A DNA stretch of 64,000 nucleotides from Caryophanales bacterium UBA4682. Its GTDB lineage: Bacteria; Bacillota_I; Bacilli_A; RFN20; CAG-288. Location of the stretch: the NCBI GenBank assembly GCA_002404995.1, contig DHKY01000015.1, positions 1 to 64,000 of the forward strand, given 5' to 3'. Below are positions 42,960 to 51,918 of this stretch, piece by piece. The notes beneath the pieces were generated by a model that did not search any database, had not been told where the DNA came from, and saw nothing but the letters and a program-made list of their open reading frames with translations. The number at the start of each line of letters is the position of its first letter. Positions within the stretch are counted from its first letter, which is position 1. Both the position numbers and the translations under genes were made by a program.

Positions 42960-43657
42960 AGAGTTTCCTTTACTACAGAGTTGTCAGAAAAGGATGCGGT
43001 AAATGAAAAAGAAAGAGCGGAAGCATTATTAGCTAAGGATTTGATATCCTCTGCATTTGATATGTCGGCCTTATAAATCAAGCACAGGTCAACATAGCTT
43101 TCACTCGAAAGAGAGCTGACATCTATTTTTCCATCAAAATCATAGGAATTTTGTGTCGTGCTTTTTGTCTTAGTAAAGTTTGAAGAATCCACATCCCTGG
43201 CACTGCCATTCTTTAGAATTTCCGGAACAGCATCCATGTATTCGCAATAAATATTAGCTACAGGTTGCGTGTGAGAGCCAGTCAATGTAAAAAGCCTGTT
43301 ACCATGTGGATATCCCAGCTTTAAATAAACCTTAATAAAACCAGTACTGACAATCGAATAGCCTAAAACAGAGGAATTTGAACCCCATGAAGAATCTGGT
43401 GCTTGAATTGCATCTCCATAAAATCCGGCATCGCAAATTGCAGGAAGCTCAATTCCCGAATTCTTATATCCTTTAGTCGTATCAAGTGCAATATAGCTCT
43501 TATTATTTCCTTCCGTCACATCCCCATCTGCATCCACAACAAAGGAAGTCTCGTTCTTAATCGGATTTGAAATCTTCCACGCAGCAAAGCCAGAGGCCCT
43601 TAAGGAGCCAACAGTCACAGAGGATAAGACTAACACCCAACGTTTTATTTTTGTCAT
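42956..43657 (-). CDS. SipW-type exported partner protein
   Basis: A 233-residue exported protein. Signal segment VTVGSLxASGFAAWKISN, where x is AGG and Met gives a normal hydrophobic core. The start is set at ATG 43657 (MTKIKRWVLVL); an in-frame ATG at 43675 is possible. Neither has a clear ribosome site. The C-terminal strand is SALSFSFTASFSD. The N-P..Y-Y motif of the five-gene set is absent, so it is a separate subfamily together with 19949-20637. First gene of its transcript; a 20-base A/T run lies about 180 bases upstream. Confidence 0.68.
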   Translation of the reverse strand: MTKIKRWVLVLSSVTVGSLRASGFAAWKISNPIKNETSFVVDADGDVTEGNNKSYIALDTTKGYKNSGIELPAICDAGFYGDAIQAPDSSWGSNSSVLGYSIVSTGFIKVYLKLGYPHGNRLFTLTGSHTQPVANIYCEYMDAVPEILKNGSARDVDSSNFTKTKSTTQNSYDFDGKIDVSSLSSESYVDLCLIYKADISNAEDIKSLANNASALSFSFTASFSDNSVVKETL

Positions 43658-43675
43658 AAGCAGTAACAGAGACAT

Positions 43676-44161
43676 AAGAAGGATAGAAAGAAGGGAATCA
43701 ATCCAACATATACCTACTAAACAATAGATAGGTAACCTTATTAGTCATAAAAGGTTTGTTCAATTATAGGTCTCACTCGGCAATATGTCAATTTAAGTTT
43801 AGAATTCAATAAGAACATAGTCTGATTTGAAAATAAAAAAAAAAAAAAAAAAAATAGAAGTTTTTTCAATTATTTTTGATAAAAACTGTCAACTTTTTAT
43901 CTATTTTAAGACAAGTACAAAAAAGTGTGATGTGTCTTGTCCGTTACAAGATTCAACATAAACGGAATCAAGTGTGTGCTGTGCCTATAGAAAACAAGCA
44001 TAGTCGAAAACCGATTGTCTTTCTTAGAGTTTTGAAAGCGAGCGCCAGAACAGACTATAGTTAACACAAATTTTTTTGACCCAAATTTTTTTGTGTTTCT
44101 AAAAGCCTTTAAACAAGCCAGTTTTTTTAATTTAATGCTTTTACAGTCTTAGATAGAGAGC
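43676..44161. other. 486-base intergenic region
   Basis: No gene is supported. It contains the poly-A tract at 43835, promoter sequences presumably for 43657, and at 44063-44097 a symmetric element made of two AAATTTTTTTG copies 15 bases apart (44068, 44083) flanked by AACACAAA and TTTGTGTT. That element may be the terminator of the kinase transcript or a regulator site. Confidence 0.45.
43835..43854. repeat. 20-base poly-A/T tract
   Basis: Twenty consecutive A on the plus strand, 178 bases upstream of the start at 43657. Long homopolymers slip in replication; this one could alter promoter spacing or act as an upstream AT element. Confidence 0.6.
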
Positions 44162-45487
44162 TTATCTCCTAGACTCCGATGCAACAGGAAAAAGAATATC
44201 TAGGATAAACTTCCCATCCTTAGCCGAAATCGAAACATCCCCATGGTACTTCTCAGCAATAAGCTTAATGCTCTTCACGCCAAAACCGTGATAGAGCTTG
44301 TTCTGCTTCGTGGTCTTCAGGACATTGTTCTCGAAAATCAGATCCCCGGCAAAGAGATTCTCCTCATGGATCCGGATAAACCCTTCTTTCGAAATCGTCG
44401 AAATACTGACCACCCGATCTTCATCCTTCTTTAATTTCTCGCTTGCTTCAATCGCATTATCAAGGATATTGCCAAGCAGAGCATAGATATCATTCTCACG
44501 GATAAAGGAGAGCTTTTCCCCATCGATCCTAGCCGTGAAGCGAATATTCTTGCTCTGGCAGAGAATCTCTTTCTCCGTGAGAATGATATCGACGGCCTTA
44601 TTTCCGGTCTTGATGAACGTATCATAAGAGGAAATCCTCTTTTCCATCTCATCATAGTCTTCCTGGGAGATCCGTGCTCTCAGGCTGTTCCTCTGGTGCT
44701 TGAGATCATGGGATTTGATATTGAGAGCATCAATAACTGCTTTTTCCCGCTCATAATAGGCTTTCTGTTCATGGATCCTCTTTTTGACCGTGATCAGGTC
44801 TGCTTCCCTCTCGACGTTCCGAAGGATGGATATCTGCCAAGCAATCAAGAGGACAGCAATAAAGCCGGTAAAGATCAGAATACTCAGTTCAAAGTAGAGA
44901 GAGACATCGCTCTTAGAGGCAATCGTCCAGAAGTAGGAGTTGCCGATAATCGTAAAGAAGACAATGATCAGGGTCGAGAACACCCTGAAGCTGTTCTGTT
45001 TGATCTTGGCACTATCGATATTCCGGAGCCGCTTTCTGGTCAGCAGATAGAAGATAAAAGTATATACTGCCCTAAAGGCAATCCGGATCAAAGCTCCATA
45101 AAGAGAGAACCTAGCGATGCCAGATAGCAAAGTAATGATCTGATAGAAATACTGGCAGGAATGCTGGAAACAGTGTCCGATATTGACAATGAACACACTC
45201 GTTGCCCAGTTGGTCTTACCGACAATCTTCCTGATCCTCCTGTCGACAAAATAGATCAGCGCATATTTGAGAAAGAAAAGATCATTCCAGAAATCAAAGA
45301 CAGAAAGCAGGCATCCATCGACATACGTCGACAGGAAGATTACTGCATAATGGGCAACCGCAAAGAAAGAGAAAAAGAAGATTTTCTCTTTCTTGCTGGT
45401 CTCCTTCCTCAGATACCAGAGAGGAAAGAACCTGCCTAGGAAGAACGTCGTTCCAAAAATAAAGGGAGAATAGAAATTCCGCCACAT
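44162..45487 (-). CDS. GHKL sensor histidine kinase, AgrC-like
   Basis: A 441-residue kinase with six or seven N-terminal membrane helices (residues about 1-225), a short coiled coil, the dimerisation motif NIKSHDLKHQ with His 260, and a GHKL ATPase domain: N-box LLGNILDNAIEAS, G-box YHGFGVKSIKLIAEKYHG. The Agr/Com style suggests sensing of a peptide or envelope signal. It follows the LytTR regulator gene by five bases and forms a two-component pair with it. Target genes are unknown; the divergent lipoprotein/GH3 operon and the surface locus to the left are candidates. Confidence 0.88.
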   Translation of the reverse strand: MWRNFYSPFIFGTTFFLGRFFPLWYLRKETSKKEKIFFFSFFAVAHYAVIFLSTYVDGCLLSVFDFWNDLFFLKYALIYFVDRRIRKIVGKTNWATSVFIVNIGHCFQHSCQYFYQIITLLSGIARFSLYGALIRIAFRAVYTFIFYLLTRKRLRNIDSAKIKQNSFRVFSTLIIVFFTIIGNSYFWTIASKSDVSLYFELSILIFTGFIAVLLIAWQISILRNVEREADLITVKKRIHEQKAYYEREKAVIDALNIKSHDLKHQRNSLRARISQEDYDEMEKRISSYDTFIKTGNKAVDIILTEKEILCQSKNIRFTARIDGEKLSFIRENDIYALLGNILDNAIEASEKLKKDEDRVVSISTISKEGFIRIHEENLFAGDLIFENNVLKTTKQNKLYHGFGVKSIKLIAEKYHGDVSISAKDGKFILDILFPVASESRR

Positions 45488-45492
45488 ACTCT

Positions 45493-46200
45493 TTATGCCC
45501 CCTGAACAAAGCGATGGAACGCCTTTACAAATTCCGCTCTCTTTGGATGAGAGACCGGAAGAGTGATCTTGCCATCGAGAGTCACCGAGTACCCTTCAAT
45601 ACGCGTGACATAGTTCCTGTTGATGACATAGCAGTTATTACACTTATAAAAGACAGAGGAATCCAAATCGTTCCTTGCTGCTTTCAGCGAAGTATTGATC
45701 TCAATATCCTTCTTCAGGCAGTGATAGACCACGGTATGATTCTTAACCTCAAGATAAAGGATCTCGCTTTCCTTGATTCGATCAATGCCTTCCCGTCGAT
45801 TAAGGACAATGATCTTCTCATTGTTTTTCGGAACTGCAGAAAAGGCACGTTCTAGCTTAAGAGCGAAACTCGGATATTCAATCGGTTTCAGGATAAAGTC
45901 AAGGGCATTGACTTCATAGCCACGGATTGCCCTTCTGGCAATCGTGGTAACAAAGACAAGGACAATATCCGGATCAACCTTTCTCAGCCTTGCCGCAGAA
46001 TCCCTGCCATTGGTTCCAGGCCTCCTGATATCCCTAAAGACAATATCGTACTTTTTCTCATATTCGAAAAGGAAGGAATCCGCGCTGACAAAGCGCTTTA
46101 CACATATAGCAACCTTTTTCTCCTTGCTAAAGCGATTCAATGCACAGATCAGTTCATTCGCATCCGAATCCCTGTCTTCCACTACTGCGATTTGGTACAT
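45493..46200 (-). CDS. LytTR response regulator
   Basis: A 235-residue regulator: receiver domain (residues 1-120, acidic VVEDRDSD start, phospho-acceptor Asp 57) and C-terminal LytTR DNA-binding domain (KIIVLNRREGIDRIKESEILYLEVKNHTVVYH ...). Codons 56, 59 and 60 are AGG (46033-46035, 46024-46026, 46021-46023); reading Met gives FMDIMMPGTNGMD, the usual receiver pattern, where the standard code would place three Arg around the active site. The start is at ATG 46200, six bases after GGAG, and not at the longer in-frame start. It pairs with the kinase gene downstream. Confidence 0.88.
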   Translation of the reverse strand: MYQIAVVEDRDSDANELICALNRFSKEKKVAICVKRFVSADSFLFEYEKKYDIVFRDIRRPGTNGRDSAARLRKVDPDIVLVFVTTIARRAIRGYEVNALDFILKPIEYPSFALKLERAFSAVPKNNEKIIVLNRREGIDRIKESEILYLEVKNHTVVYHCLKKDIEINTSLKAARNDLDSSVFYKCNNCYVINRNYVTRIEGYSVTLDGKITLPVSHPKRAEFVKAFHRFVQGA

Positions 46201-46319
46201 TTTGGCTCCGTCACCCTTTCTGAAATCATTATACATTATCCTTATGTAATCGCTTCCATTCCAAGAAAAAGTTATCTCAAAGTTACGCCGGTTCATCTCA
46301 AATCTGCGCTTTTCCATGC

Positions 46320-46435
46320 TTTTCCTTTCTTTTCTTCCCCTAAGCTCTAGGTAACCGGTTTCTTAGGGAATGGACCTTCCCTACCGAAGCCGGCCATTGC
46401 CTAAGAAGGTCCCTTAGACAGAAAAGAAAGGAAAA
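46320..46435 (+). promoter_or_regulatory. nested inverted repeats covering a ribosome site
   Basis: Outer arms TTTTCCTTTCTTTTCT (46320-46335) and AGAAAAGAAAGGAAAA (46420-46435) are exact complements; the right arm contains the AAAGGA ribosome site of 46440. Inner arms TTCTTAGGGAATGG (46360-46373) and CCATTGCCTAAGAA (46394-46407) pair with one mismatch. In RNA this folds into one long stem hiding the ribosome site; in DNA it is a large symmetric control region between divergent genes. Confidence 0.65.
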
Positions 46436-46439
46436 ACAA

Positions 46440-47156
46440 ATGAAAGGCATTTCGAAACTGATGCTTGCCTTAGTCGGTTCACTTCTAGTGACAGGCTGCG
46501 GCAAGAAAATCGATTCCAACGTCTCATCCTCTCAAGACGGAAAGAAATCCTGGGCAGAAAGGATCTACCCAGACTATGACTCCCTCTATGTGAACGAACA
46601 GGCTCCGGCAGGAAGTGAAGGCTACTATGACTACTGGGAGACAAAGAAAGTCACCTACCAGTTCGTCAACGACAAGACCGGTGCCGAGAACCACGGCTTT
46701 GCCAATTACTTCCCGACTCTTTTGAACCTCTATGAAGATGGCTCCGTCAAAGGATGGGAGCGTTGCATCTTCATTCCGAACAGGTTCGATCCGATGGTCG
46801 GATCCACTGGAAGTGATGACCAGAACGAGTACAATTCGACCTATAAGCTTTTAGAGCTCTTCTATGGATACTGGACCATCGATGAAGCCAATAAAGTCAC
46901 CTTGAATGTCCAGTCCTCAGTGGACTATGACTCGGACAGGGAAAACGTCAAGTACACTACCTATGAATTCGATGCTGTTCCGGATCCGGAAACGAAAAAG
47001 TTCTCCTTCTACTTCAATTGCACAGAAAAAGGACAGGCTATCAAATCCTATTTCACCTGCGACACTTCCTTCGAAGGAACAATCCAGTACACGTCCTATG
47101 CAAAGTTCGCTCTCGGACAGAACGTCAACTATACGCCGGAAGAAAAGAAAGCGTAA
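46440..47156 (+). CDS. lipoprotein, first gene of GH3 operon
   Basis: A 238-residue lipoprotein: signal LMLALVGSLLVTGC with the lipidated Cys near residue 20, then a soluble beta-rich domain with many Tyr and Asp (YEDGSVKGWERCIF, LELFYGYWTIDEAN). No named domain recognised. The 12-base gap to the GH3 gene indicates an operon, so it may bind glycans or present them to the GH3 enzyme. Its ribosome site sits in a long RNA stem (46320-46435). Confidence 0.75.
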   Translation: MKGISKLMLALVGSLLVTGCGKKIDSNVSSSQDGKKSWAERIYPDYDSLYVNEQAPAGSEGYYDYWETKKVTYQFVNDKTGAENHGFANYFPTLLNLYEDGSVKGWERCIFIPNRFDPMVGSTGSDDQNEYNSTYKLLELFYGYWTIDEANKVTLNVQSSVDYDSDRENVKYTTYEFDAVPDPETKKFSFYFNCTEKGQAIKSYFTCDTSFEGTIQYTSYAKFALGQNVNYTPEEKKA

Positions 47157-47168
47157 AAGGTACAGAAT

Positions 47169-50093
47169 ATGAAAAAAGCAAACTTATTCCGCGGCATTGC
47201 CGCCTGCACAGGTGCTCTTGGCATTCTTGGCACCTGCATCACCGTCCAGAGGTTCAACTGGTCGGGTTCCATCAATCAGTTCTTAGGTATCGAAAGCGGA
47301 AATGTTACCGGCAACGGTTCCATGGTCTATGCCTCTAGCTATGGCGAGCTTAACGCCGAGAACTTAGCCAAGCTCGTCAAAGACGAGATTGCCTACTGCA
47401 AAGAGGAAAGGGAAGAGGGTGCCGTCTTATTAGAGAACGACGGCGTCCTTCCGTTAGATTCTTCGGTCAAGAACGTCTCCTTGTTCGGGCGCGCTTCCTA
47501 TGACATCATCTATAAATCCCATGCAGGCGGAGGTATTGTCTCCGCAGCCTCTGCCATCTCCTTGAAGAAGGCAAGGGAAGACTCAGGCTTCAAAGTCAAC
47601 GATACTCTCTACAATGCCTATGCCGGCTCTTCCACAAAGAGAGTCAAAGGATCCAAAGAAGAAACCTCCCTCATCGGAGAAGAGCAGGCCTCTTTCTATA
47701 CGGACTCTATCAAGCAGAGCTTCAACAGCTACAAGGATGCTGCCATTGTCGTCCTCTCCCGTGATTCCGGAGAAGGACAGGACTTCAACAAGAAAGATGC
47801 CGAAGGTCTCCCGCAGCTTTCTCTCCATCCGTCCGAGAAAGACAGGCTGACAAGGATCAAGAACGCCGGATTCAAGAAGACCATCGTCTTGATCAACTCC
47901 GGCAATGCGAGGGAAGTCAGCGAATTAAAAGAGTATGGCGTCAATGCCGTCAGGTGGATTGGAGAACCCGGCCGTTATGGATTAGCCGGTGTCCCATCCT
48001 TATTAAAAGGAGAGGCCAATCCTTCCGGACGTTTAGTTGACACTTATGCAACCGATTCTCTCTCTGCACCGGCTATGGCAAACTTCGGAGACTTCACTTT
48101 CCAAGGCAGCGATAGTGCTAAGTATGTCGTCTACACCGAAGGAATCTATGTCGGCTACAAGTACTACGAGACCCGTTATGAGGACAGCGTCCTCAACCGC
48201 TTCGGAGCCTCCTCCGATGTCGGAACCTTCGCTTCCAAAGGAAACTCCTGGAACTACGCCGATGAAGTCAGCTATCCTTTCGGACATGGCTTGTCCTACA
48301 CGACCTTCAGCCAGACCTTAGATGATTTCAGCTATGATCAGGCCAAGGATCAGTATGTTGCGACCATTACGGTGAAGAACACCGGAAACGTCGCCGGAAA
48401 GAGCGTTGCTGAACTCTATAGGCAGTCTCCGTATACAGACTATGACAAGGCTAACAAAGTCGAAAAGTCCGCTATCCAGATTGTCGGATTCGGAAAGACC
48501 AAGACCTTGAAAGCCGGAGAATCCGAAACCAGGAAGATCACCGTCGACCGCTATCTCACCGCTTCCTATGACTGCCACAATGCAAAGAGCTACATCCTTG
48601 ATGCCGGAGATTATTACTTCGCTTTAGGTGATGATGCCCATGATGCCTTGAACAATGTTCTCTCGGCCAAGGGTTATAGCAGTGCCTTAGTCGACTTTGA
48701 CGGAAACAAGGTTACCGGAAACAAAGACAAAGCCTACAAGTACACGTTATCCGAAAGGGATACACAGACCTACAAGAAGTCCCATTATACGGATGAAACG
48801 GTTACCAACGTCTTCACGGACGACTATGCAACCGATGCCAATGACTTCTATGATGATGATCCGGTTACCTACCTCACGCGTCAGGACTGGGCCGGCACTT
48901 TCCCGACTGCCCCGACGGTCCTTACCATCAACGACAAGATCACCAAAGCCAGGGTCTCCCGTTATTACGAAAAAGACAGCAATACCGCTGGACTGACTCA
49001 GGACCAGATCAATGGCGTGGATGCTTCCATCCAGTTCAAGGACAGGTATGGAGTCGCCTATGATGATCCAAAGTGGGATACCTTCCTCTCCCAGCTTTCT
49101 ATCCATGACAGGGCTTTGATTATCTCCGATTCCTTAGGACAGGGTGCTATCACCTCCGTCACCAAGCCGGCTAACAAGAATGCCGACGGACCAGACGGAT
49201 ATGGTAGGAACTACCGCTACGGAGATCAGGAATCCCCGACCTGCTATAACATCCAGAACCTTGCTTCTTCCACCTGGTCCACCGAAAGGATGGCCAAACG
49301 TGGTTCCTTCTACGGAGAAGACTGCATCTACTCCCGTGGTCAGATGGCCTGGGCACCTGGATTAGATATCCATCGTACTCCATATGGAGGACGAAACTTC
49401 GAATACTCTTCCGAGGATGGTTTGTTCACAGGTATCAGGATGGCTGCTGAAACCAAGGCAAGGGCTGAGAAAGGTGTCATTGCCTCTCCGAAGCACCTCT
49501 TTGGAAATGAGCAGGAAACAAACCGTTCCGGAGCCTGCACCTTCTTCACCGAGCAGACTGCCCGTGAGCTCAACCTTCGTGCCTTTGAGATTCCGTTCAC
49601 CAAAGGAAAAGCAGGAGGCGCCAGGCTTGCGAGGAACCGTATCGGATGCAAGAGGTCTCCGGTTGCCAAGACGACTTTGACGAACATCCTTCGCAAGGAA
49701 TGGGGATTCACTGGCATCTTAGTCACCGACTCTTCCGGCGCTGAGAATGATCGTATTCCGACTGTCGAATCCTTATTAGCCGGTACGGGAAGGTTCTGTC
49801 TTGCCCGTCGTACGACGACGATTGAAAAAGCAATCACGGACAATAACGACAGCTACCTCTATGAAGTCCTGAAGGAAACCAACCACCGCTTCTATTACAA
49901 CTATGTCAACTCTACTCTGATCAATGGCTTAGCAACCGACTCGGTCGTCAGCGATGTCATCGGATGGTGGCAGCCGACTGTCATTGTCATTGACTCTCTC
50001 TTAGGTGCTCTCTGTCTTGCCTCTGCAGGATTCTATGTCTACTTCAAGTTCTTCAAGAAAGAGGATGAGAGCAAAGCAAAGGAGGAAAACTAA
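47169..50093 (+). CDS. permuted GH3 glycoside hydrolase, membrane-anchored
   Basis: 974 residues with GH3 domains in swapped order. An N-terminal anchor (about 8-25) is followed by the usual C-terminal alpha/beta domain (EEGAVLLENDGVLPL near 85), an Fn3-like domain near 370-470, the TIM-barrel domain (PGLDIHRTPYGGRNFEYSSEDG near 740, KHLFGNEQE near 773, ILVTDSSG with the likely nucleophile Asp 854) and a C-terminal helix (about 928-955). It probably releases beta-linked sugars at the outer membrane face. The stretch GGARLARNRIGCKRSP looks corrupted until AGG is read as Met (GGAMLAMNRIGCKMSP), matching GH3 relatives; AGTGRFCL likewise becomes AGTGMFCL. Confidence 0.85.
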   Translation: MKKANLFRGIAACTGALGILGTCITVQRFNWSGSINQFLGIESGNVTGNGSMVYASSYGELNAENLAKLVKDEIAYCKEEREEGAVLLENDGVLPLDSSVKNVSLFGRASYDIIYKSHAGGGIVSAASAISLKKAREDSGFKVNDTLYNAYAGSSTKRVKGSKEETSLIGEEQASFYTDSIKQSFNSYKDAAIVVLSRDSGEGQDFNKKDAEGLPQLSLHPSEKDRLTRIKNAGFKKTIVLINSGNAREVSELKEYGVNAVRWIGEPGRYGLAGVPSLLKGEANPSGRLVDTYATDSLSAPAMANFGDFTFQGSDSAKYVVYTEGIYVGYKYYETRYEDSVLNRFGASSDVGTFASKGNSWNYADEVSYPFGHGLSYTTFSQTLDDFSYDQAKDQYVATITVKNTGNVAGKSVAELYRQSPYTDYDKANKVEKSAIQIVGFGKTKTLKAGESETRKITVDRYLTASYDCHNAKSYILDAGDYYFALGDDAHDALNNVLSAKGYSSALVDFDGNKVTGNKDKAYKYTLSERDTQTYKKSHYTDETVTNVFTDDYATDANDFYDDDPVTYLTRQDWAGTFPTAPTVLTINDKITKARVSRYYEKDSNTAGLTQDQINGVDASIQFKDRYGVAYDDPKWDTFLSQLSIHDRALIISDSLGQGAITSVTKPANKNADGPDGYGRNYRYGDQESPTCYNIQNLASSTWSTERMAKRGSFYGEDCIYSRGQMAWAPGLDIHRTPYGGRNFEYSSEDGLFTGIRMAAETKARAEKGVIASPKHLFGNEQETNRSGACTFFTEQTARELNLRAFEIPFTKGKAGGARLARNRIGCKRSPVAKTTLTNILRKEWGFTGILVTDSSGAENDRIPTVESLLAGTGRFCLARRTTTIEKAITDNNDSYLYEVLKETNHRFYYNYVNSTLINGLATDSVVSDVIGWWQPTVIVIDSLLGALCLASAGFYVYFKFFKKEDESKAKEEN

Positions 50094-50094
50094 G

Positions 50095-50481
50095 ATGTCG
50101 AAGATATTCAAAAGAAGCTATCTTGCCTACGGCAACCTGATTGCAGCTCTTCTCTGCCTAGTTGTTGCCATCCTTGGTCCGATTACAAAGGGCTTTGCAG
50201 CACACACCTTCGCACCCTTCGCCTTAGTCCTATTGATTGTCGCTGTCCTTGTCTCCCTTGCTTCCTTCTTCCTTGACCAGTCCTATCTCCCGCTCATCTC
50301 TTCCCTGATTGTTGCCTTCGCATTCGGAATCGTCATCTACTATTCCCTCCCGATCTTCGCAGATAAGTTCAATAACCTCAACTTCCAGAACGGAGAGTTC
50401 TCTGCTGTCCTTCTCTACTGCATCCTCTCTGGCATCGCCCTCCTCTTCTCCATCATCCCCTGCTTCGATAATAAGAAGTAA
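50095..50481 (+). CDS. four-helix membrane protein, GH3 operon
   Basis: A 128-residue membrane protein with four helices (GNLIAALLCLVVAILGPI; FAPFALVLLIVAVLVSLASF; LISSLIVAFAFGIVIYY; VLLYCILSGIALLFSII). The start is placed at ATG 50095, after AGGAGG in the end of the GH3 gene; the longer frame from 50005 lies inside that gene. Terminated by the hairpin at 50490. Role unknown. Confidence 0.75.
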   Translation: MSKIFKRSYLAYGNLIAALLCLVVAILGPITKGFAAHTFAPFALVLLIVAVLVSLASFFLDQSYLPLISSLIVAFAFGIVIYYSLPIFADKFNNLNFQNGEFSAVLLYCILSGIALLFSIIPCFDNKK

Positions 50482-50489
50482 AGCAACCG

Positions 50490-50523
50490 AAAACCCCTGC
50501 CATCCAAAGGCAGGGGTTTTCTT
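50490..50523 (+). terminator. intrinsic terminator of GH3 operon
   Basis: AAAACCCCTGCC at 50490-50501 and GGCAGGGGTTTT at 50509-50520 form a perfect 12-bp stem with a seven-base loop, followed by a T-rich stretch. Confidence 0.93.
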
Positions 50524-50540
50524 TTCACCTAGGAAATTGG

Positions 50541-51866
50541 TTATCTTAATTTCTTCTCTCTTACCCTGTACTTCTTGCTCTTTCCTCTTCCAATAGATAG
50601 AAGAAGACCATTCTCAATCCTCTGCCGGGAAAGGAGATAAGCTCTCGTGCTCTTGATATCAAGAAGCTCCTGCAGTTTCTTCTCATCGATTTCATCATAG
50701 ATAGCTAAATACTCTAGAACCTTCTTCCTCTGTTTCGTAATGGGTTTGTTTTTACTCTCAGTCCCAGTAGATACCCTACTTGTTTTCTCTATCGTATTCT
50801 GATTCGGTAAAATTATCTTAAAGACATGAGGAGTCACCTCAATCTTCGGTTGCACAGGACAATCCTTATAAAAAGAAAAGATTTTCCGGATGCCTGTTCC
50901 ATAGGCTTCCACAAAACGAAGACGATGGAAGACCTGGGCAAGATTTGGATTTCGTAATTCTGAGATTCCTGTCTTAATATCCTCAATAGATAAGAAAGGA
51001 AGCAATCCACCTAAGGAAATAAACTCCATCTGTTTCTCATTGATATTGATAATAATGCTTCCGCTATAGCTATAGTCCCGATGAATCACTGCATTCCTTA
51101 GTGCTTCCCGGATAGCTTCTTTGGGATAGTCTGGCTTATCCACTCGGACTAAGCCATCAAAGGCAGAAGCGACATGATTCGATAAGGAAAGATAGTCAAA
51201 ACAATCCTTTAATTGTTCAAACAGAGAACCTGTAAACTCCTTAGAATCATGAAAATTCAGATTGTCATCATCATCAAAAACAGCTGCTTTAATCGTATAA
51301 GGACATTGATCGGATAGAATCCAGGCAAGATTTGTATATAAATCACGTCTTGCATTTCTTAATCCGAGTCCAATCTGTTTTTCGTCAGAAAACTCAATGC
51401 CGATATTCTCGAAAGCAGATTTCATATTTGCAAACGTCAGTTTCTGATTCCTAGATGTTCTTCTTTCAAAATCATCGCCATCCGATTCCTTGATCCTCTG
51501 TCGGATCCTGTCCTCAGAAGCCGGGACAGAGGAAGCTCCTTGTCGAACATAAACACCAGATGGTTTTAATCCTCTTTTTTTCAGATAATACGGCTTTGAA
51601 GTCCCTTCCTGGACTTCAATCCGGATTACTTTATTATCTTGAAGCACATAACGAACAAACCTTGTTACATCCGGAGAAATAGCATCACGAACACCATTCG
51701 TAATTCTTGTGTAAGTATCATCAATATCCTCGATGCCAATCGGATTACCAAGATTATCCACTCCAAGATAAAGGACGCCTCCTTCTGTATTGACAAAGGC
51801 AATGATTTCTTTATAAACCGTCTCACTCCTTTGAGACTTAAATTCGATTCGTTCATTTTCAACCAT
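50541..51866 (-). CDS. AlbA_2 (Schlafen-type) ATP-binding protein
   Basis: A 441-residue protein with an N-terminal AlbA_2 domain (FKSQxSETVYKEIIAFVNTEGGVLYLGVDNLGNPIGI; x is AGG, and Met fits) and the RecG-like HATPase region (AIREALRNAVIHRDYSYSGSIIIN, SLGGLLP, LRNPNLAQVFHRLRFVEAYGTGIRKI). The C-terminus is a winged-helix-like segment. Such proteins are often transcription regulators or defence-associated. ATG 51866 is chosen after AGGGTG. An ATCACTTT/AAAGTGAT inverted repeat stands in front of it. Confidence 0.82.
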   Translation of the reverse strand: MVENERIEFKSQRSETVYKEIIAFVNTEGGVLYLGVDNLGNPIGIEDIDDTYTRITNGVRDAISPDVTRFVRYVLQDNKVIRIEVQEGTSKPYYLKKRGLKPSGVYVRQGASSVPASEDRIRQRIKESDGDDFERRTSRNQKLTFANMKSAFENIGIEFSDEKQIGLGLRNARRDLYTNLAWILSDQCPYTIKAAVFDDDDNLNFHDSKEFTGSLFEQLKDCFDYLSLSNHVASAFDGLVRVDKPDYPKEAIREALRNAVIHRDYSYSGSIIININEKQMEFISLGGLLPFLSIEDIKTGISELRNPNLAQVFHRLRFVEAYGTGIRKIFSFYKDCPVQPKIEVTPHVFKIILPNQNTIEKTSRVSTGTESKNKPITKQRKKVLEYLAIYDEIDEKKLQELLDIKSTRAYLLSRQRIENGLLLSIGRGKSKKYRVREKKLR

Positions 51867-51891
51867 AATTATCACCCTACCTAGTTATTTT

Positions 51892-51918
51892 ATCACTTTT
51901 TTCATATTTGAAAGTGAT
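51892..51918. promoter_or_regulatory. inverted repeat before AlbA_2 gene
   Basis: ATCACTTT at 51892-51899 and AAAGTGAT at 51911-51918 are exact complements around 11 bases; a further TTTTTCAC half-like copy follows. They lie 26 bases before the start at 51866 and suit self-regulation. Confidence 0.5.

Noticed and set aside
46021..46035. Response regulator with three Arg around the phosphorylation site
   Set aside because: All three are AGG; as Met they give the ordinary DIMMPG pattern.
49612..49662. GH3 catalytic domain appears corrupted or frameshifted
   Set aside because: The odd residues are AGG codons. Read as Met, the segment matches permuted GH3 enzymes, so no lesion is needed.
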